Below are positions 27,043-35,448 of a DNA stretch of 64,000 nucleotides, in pieces. Source of the DNA: Teichococcus deserti (GTDB taxonomy: Bacteria > Pseudomonadota > Alphaproteobacteria > Acetobacterales > Acetobacteraceae). Each line of letters starts with the position of its first letter. Within the stretch, counting starts at the first letter, position 1. The notes below the pieces were generated by a model. It had not been told where the DNA came from and made no database searches. It saw only the letters and a program-made list of their open reading frames with translations. The translations under genes and the position numbers were made by a program. The stretch covers positions 21,453-85,452 of the forward strand of contig NZ_MLCO01000001.1 in assembly GCF_001982615.1 (NCBI RefSeq), given 5' to 3'.

Positions 27043-27843
27043 TCAGCCGCGCTTCTCCAGCAGCCCGCCATCGACCGGCAGGATGACGCCGGTGATGTAG
27101 CGGGCCTCGTCCGAGGCGAGGAACAGCGCGGCGTTGGCGACGTCCTGGGCGGTGCCCATGCGCCGCATCGGCACCAGCGCCTCGCGCTCGGCCCGGACCA
27201 CCTCGCGCGGCACGCCGCGTTCCTGGGCACGGCGCTCGATCGCCATGGGCGTGTCGATCAGGCCGGGCAGGATGACATTGGCGCGGATGCCGTGCGCGGC
27301 GTTCTCCATCGCGATGTGCTGGGTCAGGGTGTTCACCGCGCCCTTGCTGGTCTTGTAGGCGACCGTCGTCCGCGCCGAGAGCGACGCTGTGGAGGAGACG
27401 TTGATGATGCAGCCGGAATGCTGCGCGACCATCTGCGGCAGCACATGCTTGCAGGTCATGAACATGCCCTTGAGGTTCATGGCCATGATCTCGTCCCACA
27501 TCGCCGCATCCATCTCGGCGGTCTTCCGGTCGCCGCGGGAACGGCCGACGTTGTTGTGCAGGATGTCGATCCGCCCGTATTCCCGGATGCAGGCGCGGGC
27601 GATCGCGGCGCAGTCATCCTCCCGGGTGATGTCGGCCTGCAGCACCGCCGCGAGATGGCCATGCTCCGCCACGGCCGCCTGCGTCGCCGCCGCCTAATCG
27701 GCATTGATGTCGACCAGCAGCAACGCGGCGCCCTCCTCGGCGAAGCGCTTGGCGACGGCACGGCCATTGCCAAGCGTCTCCCCGGGCTGCTGGCCCGCGC
27801 CGACGATGATGGCGACTTTCCCCTCGAGGCGGCCCTTGCCCAT
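27043..27843 (-). pseudogene. SDR-family oxidoreductase interrupted by an in-frame TAG
   Basis: The frame from the ATG at 27843 to the TGA at 27043 is a complete SDR of about 266 codons. It has a cofactor motif (VAIIVGAGQQPGE), a HNNVG strand, serine in NVSSTAS, an intact YKTSK active site and a C-terminal LPVDGG. A single TAG codon at 27694-27696, after VDINAD, breaks it without changing frame. The downstream 209-codon piece could in principle be translated from an internal start, but it would lack the cofactor-binding strand. It is the last gene of the TctC/CaiB/TctC operon. A genuine nonsense mutation or a base-call error would both explain it. Confidence 0.75.
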
Positions 27844-27878
27844 GCGGGTCTTCCTTTCTTGCGATCCTGGCCCGGACA

Positions 27879-28862
27879 TCAGTCGGAGACGATCCGCCCG
27901 TCGGTGACGACACGGCGCCAGCGGGCTTCCTCGGTCCTGAGGAATTCCGTCATTTCGGCCGGGGTCGAGACGGCGACGGTCAGCCCCTCGCCGGTCAGCC
28001 GCGCCTGATAGCCGGGGGTGGCTGCGGCGCGCTGCAACGCCGCCTGCAGCCGTAACAGCACCGGCGCGGGCGTCGCGGCGGGGGCGAAGGCGGCATACCA
28101 GACCTCGGCCTCGTAGCCCGGCAAGGTCTCGGCGACCGTCGGCACCCCGTCATAGGCCGCGCTTCGCTGCGGCGAGGTGAGGGCGACCGCCCGCAGCCGG
28201 TTCGACTTCACCAGATTGGCGACCCCGCCAGCGGTCGCGAAGACCATGTCGAGCCTGCCGCCGAGCAGGTCGGTATAGGCCGGGCCCGCGCCGCGATAGG
28301 GCACGTGGATGATGTCGAGCCCCGCGGTCAGCTTGAACAGCTCCGCCGCCAGATGCACGGCCGAGCCATTGCCGGAGGATCCGTAGGACAGCGCCCCCGG
28401 CGCCGCCTTGGCGTCCCGGATGATGTCGGCGACCGAGCGGTGCGGGCTGTCGGGACGGACGACGATGACGTTCGGCCCGTGGCAGATCCGCGCCACGCCG
28501 GTGAAGTCGCGCAGGGTGTCGTAGGGAAGGCCCTTCACCAGCGACGCGTTGATGGCGAGCGCCGAGGTGGTCAGCAGCAGCGTGTAGCCGTCCGGCGGCG
28601 CCTTGGCGACCAAGTCGGAGCCTGGCACCGTGCCGCCGCCCGCGCGGTTGTCGATGACCAGCGGCTGGCCGAGCTCGGTCGACATCAGCTGAGCGAGTTC
28701 GCGCCCGACCACATCCGTGCCGCCCCCGGCGGCGAAGGGCACCACCACCCTGATCGGGCGAGACGGGAAGCTCGGCTCCGTCGCCAGGGCGGGCAGGGCA
28801 GCCAGGCCGCCGCAGGCCTGCGCCAGCCCCAGGCGAAGCCAGTCGCGCCGTGACATCGTCAT
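27879..28862 (-). CDS. Tripartite tricarboxylate transporter receptor (TctC/Bug family)
   Basis: Periplasmic solute receptor of about 327 residues. The start MTMSRRDW is preceded by GGGAGGGAG, and the signal peptide ends near ALA (residue 28). Family signatures follow: RVVVPFAAGGGTDVVGREL, VIDNRAGGGTVPG, APPDGYTLL and IIHVPYRGAGPAYTDLLGG. Such receptors bind carboxylates and other small organic ligands. It lies 16 bases after the CoA-transferase gene. TctA/TctB membrane partners are not present. A twin-arginine pair is present in the signal peptide (SRRDWLRLG), so Tat export is possible. Confidence 0.9.
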   Translation of the reverse strand: MTMSRRDWLRLGLAQACGGLAALPALATEPSFPSRPIRVVVPFAAGGGTDVVGRELAQLMSTELGQPLVIDNRAGGGTVPGSDLVAKAPPDGYTLLLTTSALAINASLVKGLPYDTLRDFTGVARICHGPNVIVVRPDSPHRSVADIIRDAKAAPGALSYGSSGNGSAVHLAAELFKLTAGLDIIHVPYRGAGPAYTDLLGGRLDMVFATAGGVANLVKSNRLRAVALTSPQRSAAYDGVPTVAETLPGYEAEVWYAAFAPAATPAPVLLRLQAALQRAAATPGYQARLTGEGLTVAVSTPAEMTEFLRTEEARWRRVVTDGRIVSD

Positions 28863-28878
28863 CCTTGCTCCCTCCCTC

Positions 28879-30321
28879 TCATGAACGGTCGAGCCATTCC
28901 GCACGGTCGCCACCCAGCTCTGGCGTCGGCCGGTCCCAGCGCGGCGGCGTCTGTGACATCCGCAGCACCGGGCCGAGCGTCAGCAGGTCGCCGTGAATGC
29001 CCTGCTCCCGAACCTGCAGCGGGGCGAGCTGCGCCTCGGTCAGCACCTCGGGCGCTTCCTCGAAGCCTGCGACGAGGCCTTGGCGCTGCAGCAGCATGGC
29101 CGACTGGCAGAGAGAAACCTTGATCGACTGGCTGCCACCCTCACGGGCACGTCGTGCCAAAGCGAGCATGACGCCGTAGGCGGCGAGATAGCCGGTGGTG
29201 TAGTCGCAGACCGGCGCGAAGATCAGCTTCGGCTGGCCCGCCCCGGTCAGGCGGCCCTGGGCCTCGCTTAGGCCGGTCACCGCCTGGGCGACCTGCTCCC
29301 ATCCGGCGCGATCGGCGAAGGGGCCACCGGAGCCGAAGCAGCTGACGGACAGGTGGACAAGGCCGGGCCGCAGCCGGGCCAGAACAGCCGCGCCGAAGCC
29401 GAGCCGCGCCAGGGCGCCGGGACGGTAGCCGTCGACCACGACATCGGCCTCGCGGACCAGCTCCGCAAAGCGGGCGGCGCCGCTCGGGGTCTTCAGATCC
29501 AGGAAGCAGCTGCGCTTGCCATGGCTGGTGTCCCGGACATGCTCCGGCGTCTGCGGCAGGTCCGGGCTGGTCACCATCAGCACGTCGGCGCCCTGCTCGG
29601 CGAGGCCGCGGCTGCCGACCGGCCCGGCCAGGATGCGCGTCAGGTCCAGCACGCGGATGCCGGCGAGCGGGCGGGGGCCGGCGGGCAGCGGTTCCGGCGG
29701 CGACGCGCCCAGCCGGTCGATCTCGACCACCGGCCGGCCCGCCAGGTAGGCGCCCTGGGGATGGGCACGCCATTCCTCGGCGCTGCGGATCAACCCGCCA
29801 CAGGCCCCGGCCGCGGCGATGGCCTCTTCCAGCGCCGCGCCCTCCCAGCCCGCCACGGCGGCGCGGACGGCCTCCGGCGTGTTCTCGCAGGCCAGGACGC
29901 CGAGCACGCGGGCGCTGAGCCGCGGCAGGTTGAGATGCGGCAGGAACCAGCGCCCGTCGCGGGTCGGCCAGGGCTGGGTGACGCGCAGCATCTGCGCCAT
30001 GGCTTGCGGGATCGGCACATGGCGGTGCTGCCCGTCAGCGCCCCGCGCCCGGGTGTAGTCCACCGTGCGCAGGGTGGCGGCCGCCTCCGGCACCCGCACC
30101 TCGATCCGCTGCCGGGCATGGCCGCGCAGCGCCCAAAGGTCGTTGGCGGCGACGCCGCAGGCCGCGATGGCCGCCGCGGCGACCTCGCCCGCCTTGAAGG
30201 GCGTGCGGAAGAAAGGGTCGGCGCCCTCGATGGACACCTCGGCAGCGGGCGGCGCAGGGCCGCCGCGGATCGCCATGAGTGTGTCGAAGGCGCGGGCCTG
30301 GTGGGGAGGGGCGCTGTCCAT
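28879..30321 (-). CDS. CaiB/BaiF-type family III CoA-transferase
   Basis: Protein of 480 residues. The C-terminal part (about residues 210-470) is a typical family III transferase: LAGIRVLDLTRILAGPVGSR, GADVLMVTSPDLP, LDLKTPSGAARFAELV with DVVVDGYRPGAL, and HLSVSCFGSGGPFADR. The N-terminal 200 residues form a divergent second half, as in fused or longer members. Such enzymes activate carboxylic acids by moving CoA from a donor thioester. Its start overlaps the preceding TctC stop (ATGA) and its own stop lies 16 bases before the next TctC start. This organisation implies uptake and CoA activation of one organic acid. Confidence 0.88.
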   Translation of the reverse strand: MDSAPPHQARAFDTLMAIRGGPAPPAAEVSIEGADPFFRTPFKAGEVAAAAIAACGVAANDLWALRGHARQRIEVRVPEAAATLRTVDYTRARGADGQHRHVPIPQAMAQMLRVTQPWPTRDGRWFLPHLNLPRLSARVLGVLACENTPEAVRAAVAGWEGAALEEAIAAAGACGGLIRSAEEWRAHPQGAYLAGRPVVEIDRLGASPPEPLPAGPRPLAGIRVLDLTRILAGPVGSRGLAEQGADVLMVTSPDLPQTPEHVRDTSHGKRSCFLDLKTPSGAARFAELVREADVVVDGYRPGALARLGFGAAVLARLRPGLVHLSVSCFGSGGPFADRAGWEQVAQAVTGLSEAQGRLTGAGQPKLIFAPVCDYTTGYLAAYGVMLALARRAREGGSQSIKVSLCQSAMLLQRQGLVAGFEEAPEVLTEAQLAPLQVREQGIHGDLLTLGPVLRMSQTPPRWDRPTPELGGDRAEWLDRS

Positions 30322-31322
30322 CAGTCAGGCTGCATGCCGGATTGCCGCACGACCGGAGCCCATTGGGCGATCTCCTTCCTGATGAAGTCGGCGAGGAATT
30401 CAGGGCTGGTGTCGGCGGGAACACCAATGCCGAGGTCGCGGAAGCGCGCCTGGAGCGCGGGCTGGCCGAGCCAGTGCCGCACCAGCCCGTTCATCCGGTC
30501 GCGGATCGGCGGCGGCAGCCCGGCCGGGCCCGCCAGCCCGTTCCAGGAGTTCACCACGTAGTCGGGCACGACCGAGGCGATGGGCGGCACCTCCGGCAGC
30601 ACCTCGATGCGCGCCGCGGAGCTGACGCCGAGGATGCGCATCCGCTTCGCGGCATGGTGCGGCAGCCCGGCCTGGACATTGTCGATCACCAGGTCGACGC
30701 GGCCGCCCAGCGTGTCGGTCCAGGCCGGGCCGCTGCCGCGATAGGGGACGTGCAGCAGCGGCAGGCCGGTGCGAAGCCGCAGCAATTCCCCCGCCATATG
30801 GCCCGAGGTGCCATTGCCCGCCGAGGCGTAGGTGAGCTCCCCCTGCTTCCACTGCGCCAGCCCGGCCAGGTCCTGGATCGGCGACTCCGCTCGCACCGCG
30901 ACCACGACCGGCTGCAGCGACAGCAGGGCGATCGGCGTGAAGTCAGCGATCGGGTCGAATGGCAGGCGCCGGTACAGCGTCGGGTTCACGCCATGGGTGC
31001 TGATGGCGATGGTGCCCAGCGTGTAGCCATCCGGGGCGGCGCGGGACAGCGCCTCGACGCCGATATTGCCGCCAGCGCCTGCGCGGTTCTCGATGACAAA
31101 TCCTGGCCCGTCGGCGGCGCTGGCCTGGGCAAAGAGCAGACGGCCCACGACATCGGCGCCGCCGCTGGGGCCGAAGGGAATGATCACGGTAACTGGCTTG
31201 CTGGGCCAGGCGGCCTGCGATGCGGCCTGCGCTTGGGCGGTGCGGGACGTCGCTGTCAGAAGGCCGCCCAGCGGCAGGGTCAATGGCAGGGCCAGCGCCT
31301 GGCGGCGCGTTGGTCGGTGCAC
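30321..31322 (-). CDS. Tripartite tricarboxylate transporter receptor (TctC/Bug family)
   Basis: Receptor of 333 residues with a signal peptide (RRQALALPLTLPLGGLL, ending AQAQA). The conserved elements are VTVIIPFGPSGGADVVGRLL, VIENRAGAGGNIGVEAL, APDGYTLG and LLHVPYRGSGPAWTDTLGG. It is the first gene of an operon with a CoA-transferase, a second TctC receptor and an SDR, divergent from a LysR gene. Its stop overlaps the CoA-transferase start by one base. Two distinct receptors in one operon suggest ligand variants or a duplicated uptake function. Confidence 0.9.
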   Translation of the reverse strand: MHRPTRRQALALPLTLPLGGLLTATSRTAQAQAASQAAWPSKPVTVIIPFGPSGGADVVGRLLFAQASAADGPGFVIENRAGAGGNIGVEALSRAAPDGYTLGTIAISTHGVNPTLYRRLPFDPIADFTPIALLSLQPVVVAVRAESPIQDLAGLAQWKQGELTYASAGNGTSGHMAGELLRLRTGLPLLHVPYRGSGPAWTDTLGGRVDLVIDNVQAGLPHHAAKRMRILGVSSAARIEVLPEVPPIASVVPDYVVNSWNGLAGPAGLPPPIRDRMNGLVRHWLGQPALQARFRDLGIGVPADTSPEFLADFIRKEIAQWAPVVRQSGMQPD

Positions 31323-31382
31323 GGTCTCTCTCCCATGAGCCGGTCGGGCGGCCCTTGGGCAGAGTTGTGGAACAGGGAATTT

Positions 31383-31400
31383 ATAGGTTCAAATACCGAT
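31383..31400. promoter_or_regulatory. Imperfect inverted repeat, possible LysR site
   Basis: ATAGGT (31383-31388), six bases, then ACCGAT (31395-31400) form an inverted repeat with five of six pairs matching. It sits between the divergent TctC operon and the LysR gene, 27 bases before the regulator start, where LysR proteins usually bind. It does not fit an exact T-N11-A core, so this is only a candidate. Confidence 0.35.
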
Positions 31401-31426
31401 TGCCCCTGATCTCATGAGGAATGGTT

Positions 31427-32308
31427 ATGAACTTGACGCCGCGCGAGATGGCGCTGTTCCGCCAGGTCATGGAGCTGGGTGGGGTGACCGCGGCGGCGGC
31501 GGCGCTGAACATCTCGCAGCCCGCCGTCAGCAAGATGCTGCAACAGGCGGAGGATCGGCTGGGCTTCCGGCTGTTCCTGCGTCAGCGGAAGCGGCTGGTG
31601 CCGACCTCCGAGGCGCTGTCGCTGTTCCCCGAGGTGGTCGGCGCGCTGGCGGGCATCGAGCTGGTGCAGCGGCTGAGCCGCGACCTGCGCGAAGGACGCG
31701 GCGGGCTGCTCAGTCTCGCGGTGACGCCCACCCTGGCGCATGGGCTCGCCCCGCGGCTGGTCCGGCAGTTCCGCCAGGCGCATCCGGACGTGTCACTCTC
31801 GCTGCGCGCCCATCCGCTGCAGGAGGTCATCCGGCTGGTGATCGACCATCGGGTGGAGCTGGGCCTGGTCATGGGCCCGGTCGGCGATTCCAGCGTCATG
31901 GTACGCGACCTGGCCGAGCGGGAACTGGGATGCGTATTGCCGCCCGGTCATCACCTGGCCGGGCGCGCGGCGCTGACGGCGCAGGATCTGGCGGCGGAGA
32001 CGTTGATCTGCGTCGCGCCCCACCAGCCGGTGCGGGTCCTGCTGCAGCACGCCTTCGAGCAGGCCGGTCTGCCGCTGGCTGTCGCGATCGAGGTCTCGCA
32101 ATCCTCGATCGCCTGTGCCTTGGCTGAAGAAGGCGCGGGCATCGCCGTGCTGGACGGCTTCGCGCTGATGTCGGCCCGAGCCCGCGGCGCCGAGGTCCGG
32201 CCCTTTCGGCCGCGCGTGGCGGTGCAGGCCAGGCTGCTGCAGTCGCGGCGACGGCCCCTGTCGAGGCAGGCAGAGGGGTTCGTCGACCTCGCAATGCGGG
32301 AGTTGTAG
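31427..32308 (+). CDS. LysR-family regulator
   Basis: Protein of 293 residues with a winged helix at about residues 4-62 (FRQVMELGGVTAAAAALNISQPAVSKMLQQAEDRLGFRLF) and an effector domain (LAVTPTLAHGLAPRLVRQF, LVMGPVGD, VSQSSIACALAEEGAGIAVLDG). The ATG at 31427 is chosen over 31421 because GAGGA lies seven bases upstream of it and only touches the earlier ATG. It is divergent from the TctC/CoA-transferase operon, the usual arrangement for a LysR activator of organic-acid uptake genes, so local control is likely. Confidence 0.9.
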   Translation: MNLTPREMALFRQVMELGGVTAAAAALNISQPAVSKMLQQAEDRLGFRLFLRQRKRLVPTSEALSLFPEVVGALAGIELVQRLSRDLREGRGGLLSLAVTPTLAHGLAPRLVRQFRQAHPDVSLSLRAHPLQEVIRLVIDHRVELGLVMGPVGDSSVMVRDLAERELGCVLPPGHHLAGRAALTAQDLAAETLICVAPHQPVRVLLQHAFEQAGLPLAVAIEVSQSSIACALAEEGAGIAVLDGFALMSARARGAEVRPFRPRVAVQARLLQSRRRPLSRQAEGFVDLAMREL

Positions 32309-32452
32309 ATGGTCGTTTGGGTGGGGGGACACGCCCTCAGCCGCCTTCCTGGTCCAGGACACATAAGCGGACCTTGCTGAGGAGGTCGTGAGCTACTCGC
32401 TAACGATGGGATTGGGCTCAAGGCGAGGGGATTTGCGCGTCCTGGTTCTTGC

Positions 32453-32998
32453 TCAAACCTCTGGTGCGGCAAGGCTCAGCAACAGGGTGACCAGGCCACC
32501 CTCTTCCCCGGCCATCCTCGCTTCGGCAAGTTTGAACCGCCGCGTCTCCCTCTGATGCTGCTCGGGCCAGTTCACCAGTTGCCAGTTCACCCAGACTGGA
32601 AAAACTCGGACTTTGCAGAGCACCCTCCGCCCATCGTCGAAGCGCTTTTCGTGGGTGACCTCGCCGACAGCCTGCGGCGCCACCTTGCCGACCAGCCCGG
32701 CTTCCTCGGAAGCTTCTCTGGCGGCGAGATCATGGGGTGCCACCCTGACTTCGGCCCAGCCCTTAAGCACCATTCCCTGCCCCGCATCGCGCGGGGTCTC
32801 AAGCATGACCATGATCTCCCTGTCACGAACCGGGAGCGGGAGCGCAGCGCACTGCCACCCCGGTCGCTGCTGCGGGGGCCTAGAGGGAGCTGCTTCGGCA
32901 TTATGGGTGAAACGGCTTCGGTCTGGTTTCCACTGAACTGAGCACCAGTTGGCTTTCTTATCAACCAGATGGCACGTGCCGGCGTTGCAGGTCAGCAA
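32453..32998 (-). CDS. NUDIX hydrolase-like protein
   Basis: Protein of up to 181 residues. The core reads QCAALPLPVRDREIMVML, then KGWAEVRVAPHDLAAREASEEAGLVG, which is a NUDIX box of the diphosphoinositol-polyphosphate type (REASEEAGL present). The early glutamate position of the box is not obvious. VFPVWVNWQLVNWPEQHQRETRRFKLAEA is the usual C-terminal part. The true start is uncertain because the first 35 residues look non-conserved; an internal start near QCAAL is possible. It hydrolyses a nucleoside-diphosphate-linked substrate if active. It diverges from the PRC-barrel gene. Confidence 0.7.
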   Translation of the reverse strand: MLTCNAGTCHLVDKKANWCSVQWKPDRSRFTHNAEAAPSRPPQQRPGWQCAALPLPVRDREIMVMLETPRDAGQGMVLKGWAEVRVAPHDLAAREASEEAGLVGKVAPQAVGEVTHEKRFDDGRRVLCKVRVFPVWVNWQLVNWPEQHQRETRRFKLAEARMAGEEGGLVTLLLSLAAPEV

Positions 32999-33016
32999 AC
33001 CTGAAGGATCACCACC

Positions 33017-33403
33017 ATGCGCCTGCGTCTGCTCACCGCCATCACCGGCGTGGCCCTGCTGGCCACCCCGCTGGCAGCCACCGCCCAGACCGCTCCTGCT
33101 GCCGGTACGCAGGCAGGCCTGCGGATCGAGGCCAATCAGATCCGTGCCAAGCAGCTGATGGACCGCGACGTCTACACCACCGATAACACGGAGATCGGCG
33201 AGGTCGAGGACTTGGTGATCGACCCCGCGAATGGCCGCATCGTCAGCGTCGTCATCGAGGTGGAGAACCGTCTCGGCCTCACCGACAAGTATGTGGCGGT
33301 GGACCTGAACCAGCTTCGCCTGACGCCGGGTGAGCGGCGGATCACCATCGACATGACCCGCGACAACGTGCGCTCGCTGCGTGGGATTACCTACAACGAC
33401 TGA
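33017..33403 (+). CDS. Exported PRC-barrel domain protein
   Basis: Protein of 128 residues with a clear signal peptide (MRLRLLTAITGVALLATPLAATAQ) and a PRC-barrel at about residues 42-110: AKQLMDRDVYTTDNTEIGEVEDLVIDPANGRI, VVIEV and KYVAVDLNQL. Exported PRC-barrel proteins are common in alphaproteobacteria and often respond to stress, but their molecular role is unclear. It is monocistronic. Confidence 0.85.
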   Translation: MRLRLLTAITGVALLATPLAATAQTAPAAGTQAGLRIEANQIRAKQLMDRDVYTTDNTEIGEVEDLVIDPANGRIVSVVIEVENRLGLTDKYVAVDLNQLRLTPGERRITIDMTRDNVRSLRGITYND

Positions 33404-33556
33404 CGTCGGATGCTAGCGCCTCATGTGCTTGATCTCCATCGGGCGCGTGAGGCGCCTTGGGCCTAGGAGTTCCGGTTCGGCTGGAAGGCAGCGTGGCGGG
33501 TGCCGCTCCGGGAAGCCCCCGTTTGAGCAAGCTGGCTGCCGCGAGGTAGGCTCGAG

Positions 33557-33854
33557 ATGGAGCGCCTCGGCTATGCTCTGAAGATCCTGGAACCACTCAT
33601 GAAGATGAATCGATTCGAGGGTCGTCTGCAGCGCCTCTGGGCATTGCAAGAAGACCTGGGCATCTTAAATGACACCGTTATTGTCAAGGCGCTCGCGAAG
33701 CGGCGGACCGTTTGTTGAACCGGAACTGGATCCCGCTGCGGCGTCGCTGGCGTCATGGGTAGAGGGGCGACAGACGGGTGCGCTCGACCGTCTCTATACC
33801 GCGTGGCGCGAATTCAAAGAAGCTCCGAAGCCGCTTATCGCCGCGCAGGCCTAG
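33557..33854 (+). pseudogene. C-terminal CHAD-domain remnant, frameshifted
   Basis: Two frames together match the last 95 or so residues of the CYTH-CHAD protein at 17874-19373. The first (33557-33718) gives YALKILEPLMKM and LWALQEDLGILND, ending prematurely after AKRRTVC. The second resumes in the next frame with VEPELDPAAASLASW and ends TAWREFKEAPKP, the same residues that close the intact gene. One base gain or loss near 33700 explains the break. The rest of the gene is missing upstream. Confidence 0.75.
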
Positions 33855-34071
33855 GCCGGATTGACATCCGGTCTGGTGACACCTTGCCACCCCCATTTTC
33901 GTCGGGCCTTGGCGGCGCTGATCGCTAAGCGGGCCGCTGGTTTCATACAGTCGAGTCCAAGAAAGCCGGGCCGCTGGCGGATGGTTGATCCAGATGGTCG
34001 CGCCTTGAGCGACGTAATCTCAACGTGGCTTCAAGCGTTCTCCAGTGCACGCACAACGCAGCGGAGAAAAC

Positions 34072-35367
34072 ATGTCGAGCCGCATTCTGCCAAGTCAACG
34101 TCGAGGGCTGCTTCAGATGGGAGGCGCCCTGACAGGCCTTCTTCTGGCCCGGCCTGCGGCGGGACAAACGGGCTATGCTCCGCCGACCGGAGTCGACACA
34201 GGCCACGTCACAGATGGCAAAGTCGAGTTTCCGAATTGGCGTGCGGCAGCCGATCCAAGTACCCCGCCACCGCCGGCTCCACTGCCACCGGCTCAGCGGG
34301 TGGGCTTCGCCATCGTTGGCCTCGGGCGTCTTAGCCTCGAGGAACTCCTGCCTGCATTTGCCGAATGTGGATTTGCCAAGCCCGCAGCGCTGGTCTCCGG
34401 GACGCCTGACAAGCTGCAGGCGGTGGCAAAGCAGTACGGCGTTCCTGAAGCCTCCTGCTATGACTACGCATCCTTCGACAGGCTTAGCGATAACCCGGAC
34501 GTCAAAGCGGTCTACATCGTTCTGCCCAACGGTATGCATCGCGAGTACGTCGAGCGCGCAGCTGCGGCGGGCAAACATGTCCTATGCGAGAAGCCGCTGG
34601 CGAATAACGCAGAAGAGGCCCGCGCCATGATAGCTGCCTGCGAGCGCGCGGCGGTGAAGCTGATGGTCGCTTATCGCATCCAGTACCAGCCGCACAACCT
34701 GGCGGCGCTGCGCATCATTCGGCGCGGTGACTTCGGGCGTCTGGTCGGCATGACGGCTGTGAATGTGCAGACCGTCGCCGCGAATGGCACTCAGCAGTGG
34801 CGGCACAAGAAGGCCATGGCGGGCGGCGGAGCTTTGCCGGATATCGGGCTCTACTGCCTGAACACGGCGCGCTTCCTGAGCGGTGAGGAGCCGGTCCAGG
34901 TCCATGCCAACCTGTTCAGCCCAGAAGGAGACGCACGCTACGCCGAGGTAGAGGAAACGGTCTCCTTTACCCTTCGCTTCCCTTCCGGCTTCATCGCCAA
35001 CTGCTTCACCAGCTATGGCGCGCGTGACGACAAGTACCAGCGGTTAAACCTTGCAGCGGCTACGATCGACATGCCGAATGCCTACAAATATCAGGGGCAG
35101 GAGCTTTATCTGGCGCGCAACCTGGACGGCCAGGATCAGCGGGGCGCCATCATCCTCCCGCCGAAGAACCAGTTCGCGGAGGAAATCGACCACATGGCGC
35201 GATGCATCCTGCAGGACAGCCGCCCACGCACGCCCGGCGAAGAAGGGCTCCAGGATCACGTGGTGATGGAGGCCATCTATCGAAGCGCCGCCAGCGGCCA
35301 GCCAGTCACATTCCCGCCGCAGCCGCGCCGGGACATGTTCCGTTCTTTGCCCGACGGCATCCTGTGA
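34072..35367 (+). CDS. Tat-exported Gfo/Idh/MocA oxidoreductase (GFOR-like)
   Basis: NADP-dependent oxidoreductase of about 431 residues resembling periplasmic glucose-fructose oxidoreductase. The N-terminus has a twin-arginine signal (SQRRGLLQMGGALTGLLLA, ending PAAG), a proline-rich linker, and the nucleotide-binding start VGFAIVGLGRLS. The family motif CEKPLANN (lysine and proline of EKP) and the region GGGALPDIGLYCLNTARF with the catalytic-type aspartate and tyrosine are present. The ATG at 34072 follows GCGGAGAAAAC. GFOR-type enzymes interconvert sugars and polyols with tightly bound cofactor. Substrate specificity here is inferred. Confidence 0.87.
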   Translation: MSSRILPSQRRGLLQMGGALTGLLLARPAAGQTGYAPPTGVDTGHVTDGKVEFPNWRAAADPSTPPPPAPLPPAQRVGFAIVGLGRLSLEELLPAFAECGFAKPAALVSGTPDKLQAVAKQYGVPEASCYDYASFDRLSDNPDVKAVYIVLPNGMHREYVERAAAAGKHVLCEKPLANNAEEARAMIAACERAAVKLMVAYRIQYQPHNLAALRIIRRGDFGRLVGMTAVNVQTVAANGTQQWRHKKAMAGGGALPDIGLYCLNTARFLSGEEPVQVHANLFSPEGDARYAEVEETVSFTLRFPSGFIANCFTSYGARDDKYQRLNLAAATIDMPNAYKYQGQELYLARNLDGQDQRGAIILPPKNQFAEEIDHMARCILQDSRPRTPGEEGLQDHVVMEAIYRSAASGQPVTFPPQPRRDMFRSLPDGIL

Positions 35368-35375
35368 AAGGAAGG

Positions 35376-35399
35376 AAGGCAGTCGGCTTTGACTGCCTT
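35376..35399 (+). terminator. Rho-independent-type hairpin after the GFOR-like gene
   Basis: AAGGCAGTC (35376-35384) and GACTGCCTT (35391-35399) form a perfect nine-base stem with a six-base loop eight bases after the stop codon. The downstream T-run is weak (TTCG), but the stem position fits a terminator. Confidence 0.65.
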
Positions 35400-35448
35400 C
35401 GCCGTAGCGGCAGGGGCAATCGGACGGACACGGCGCCGGAGACGCCTG

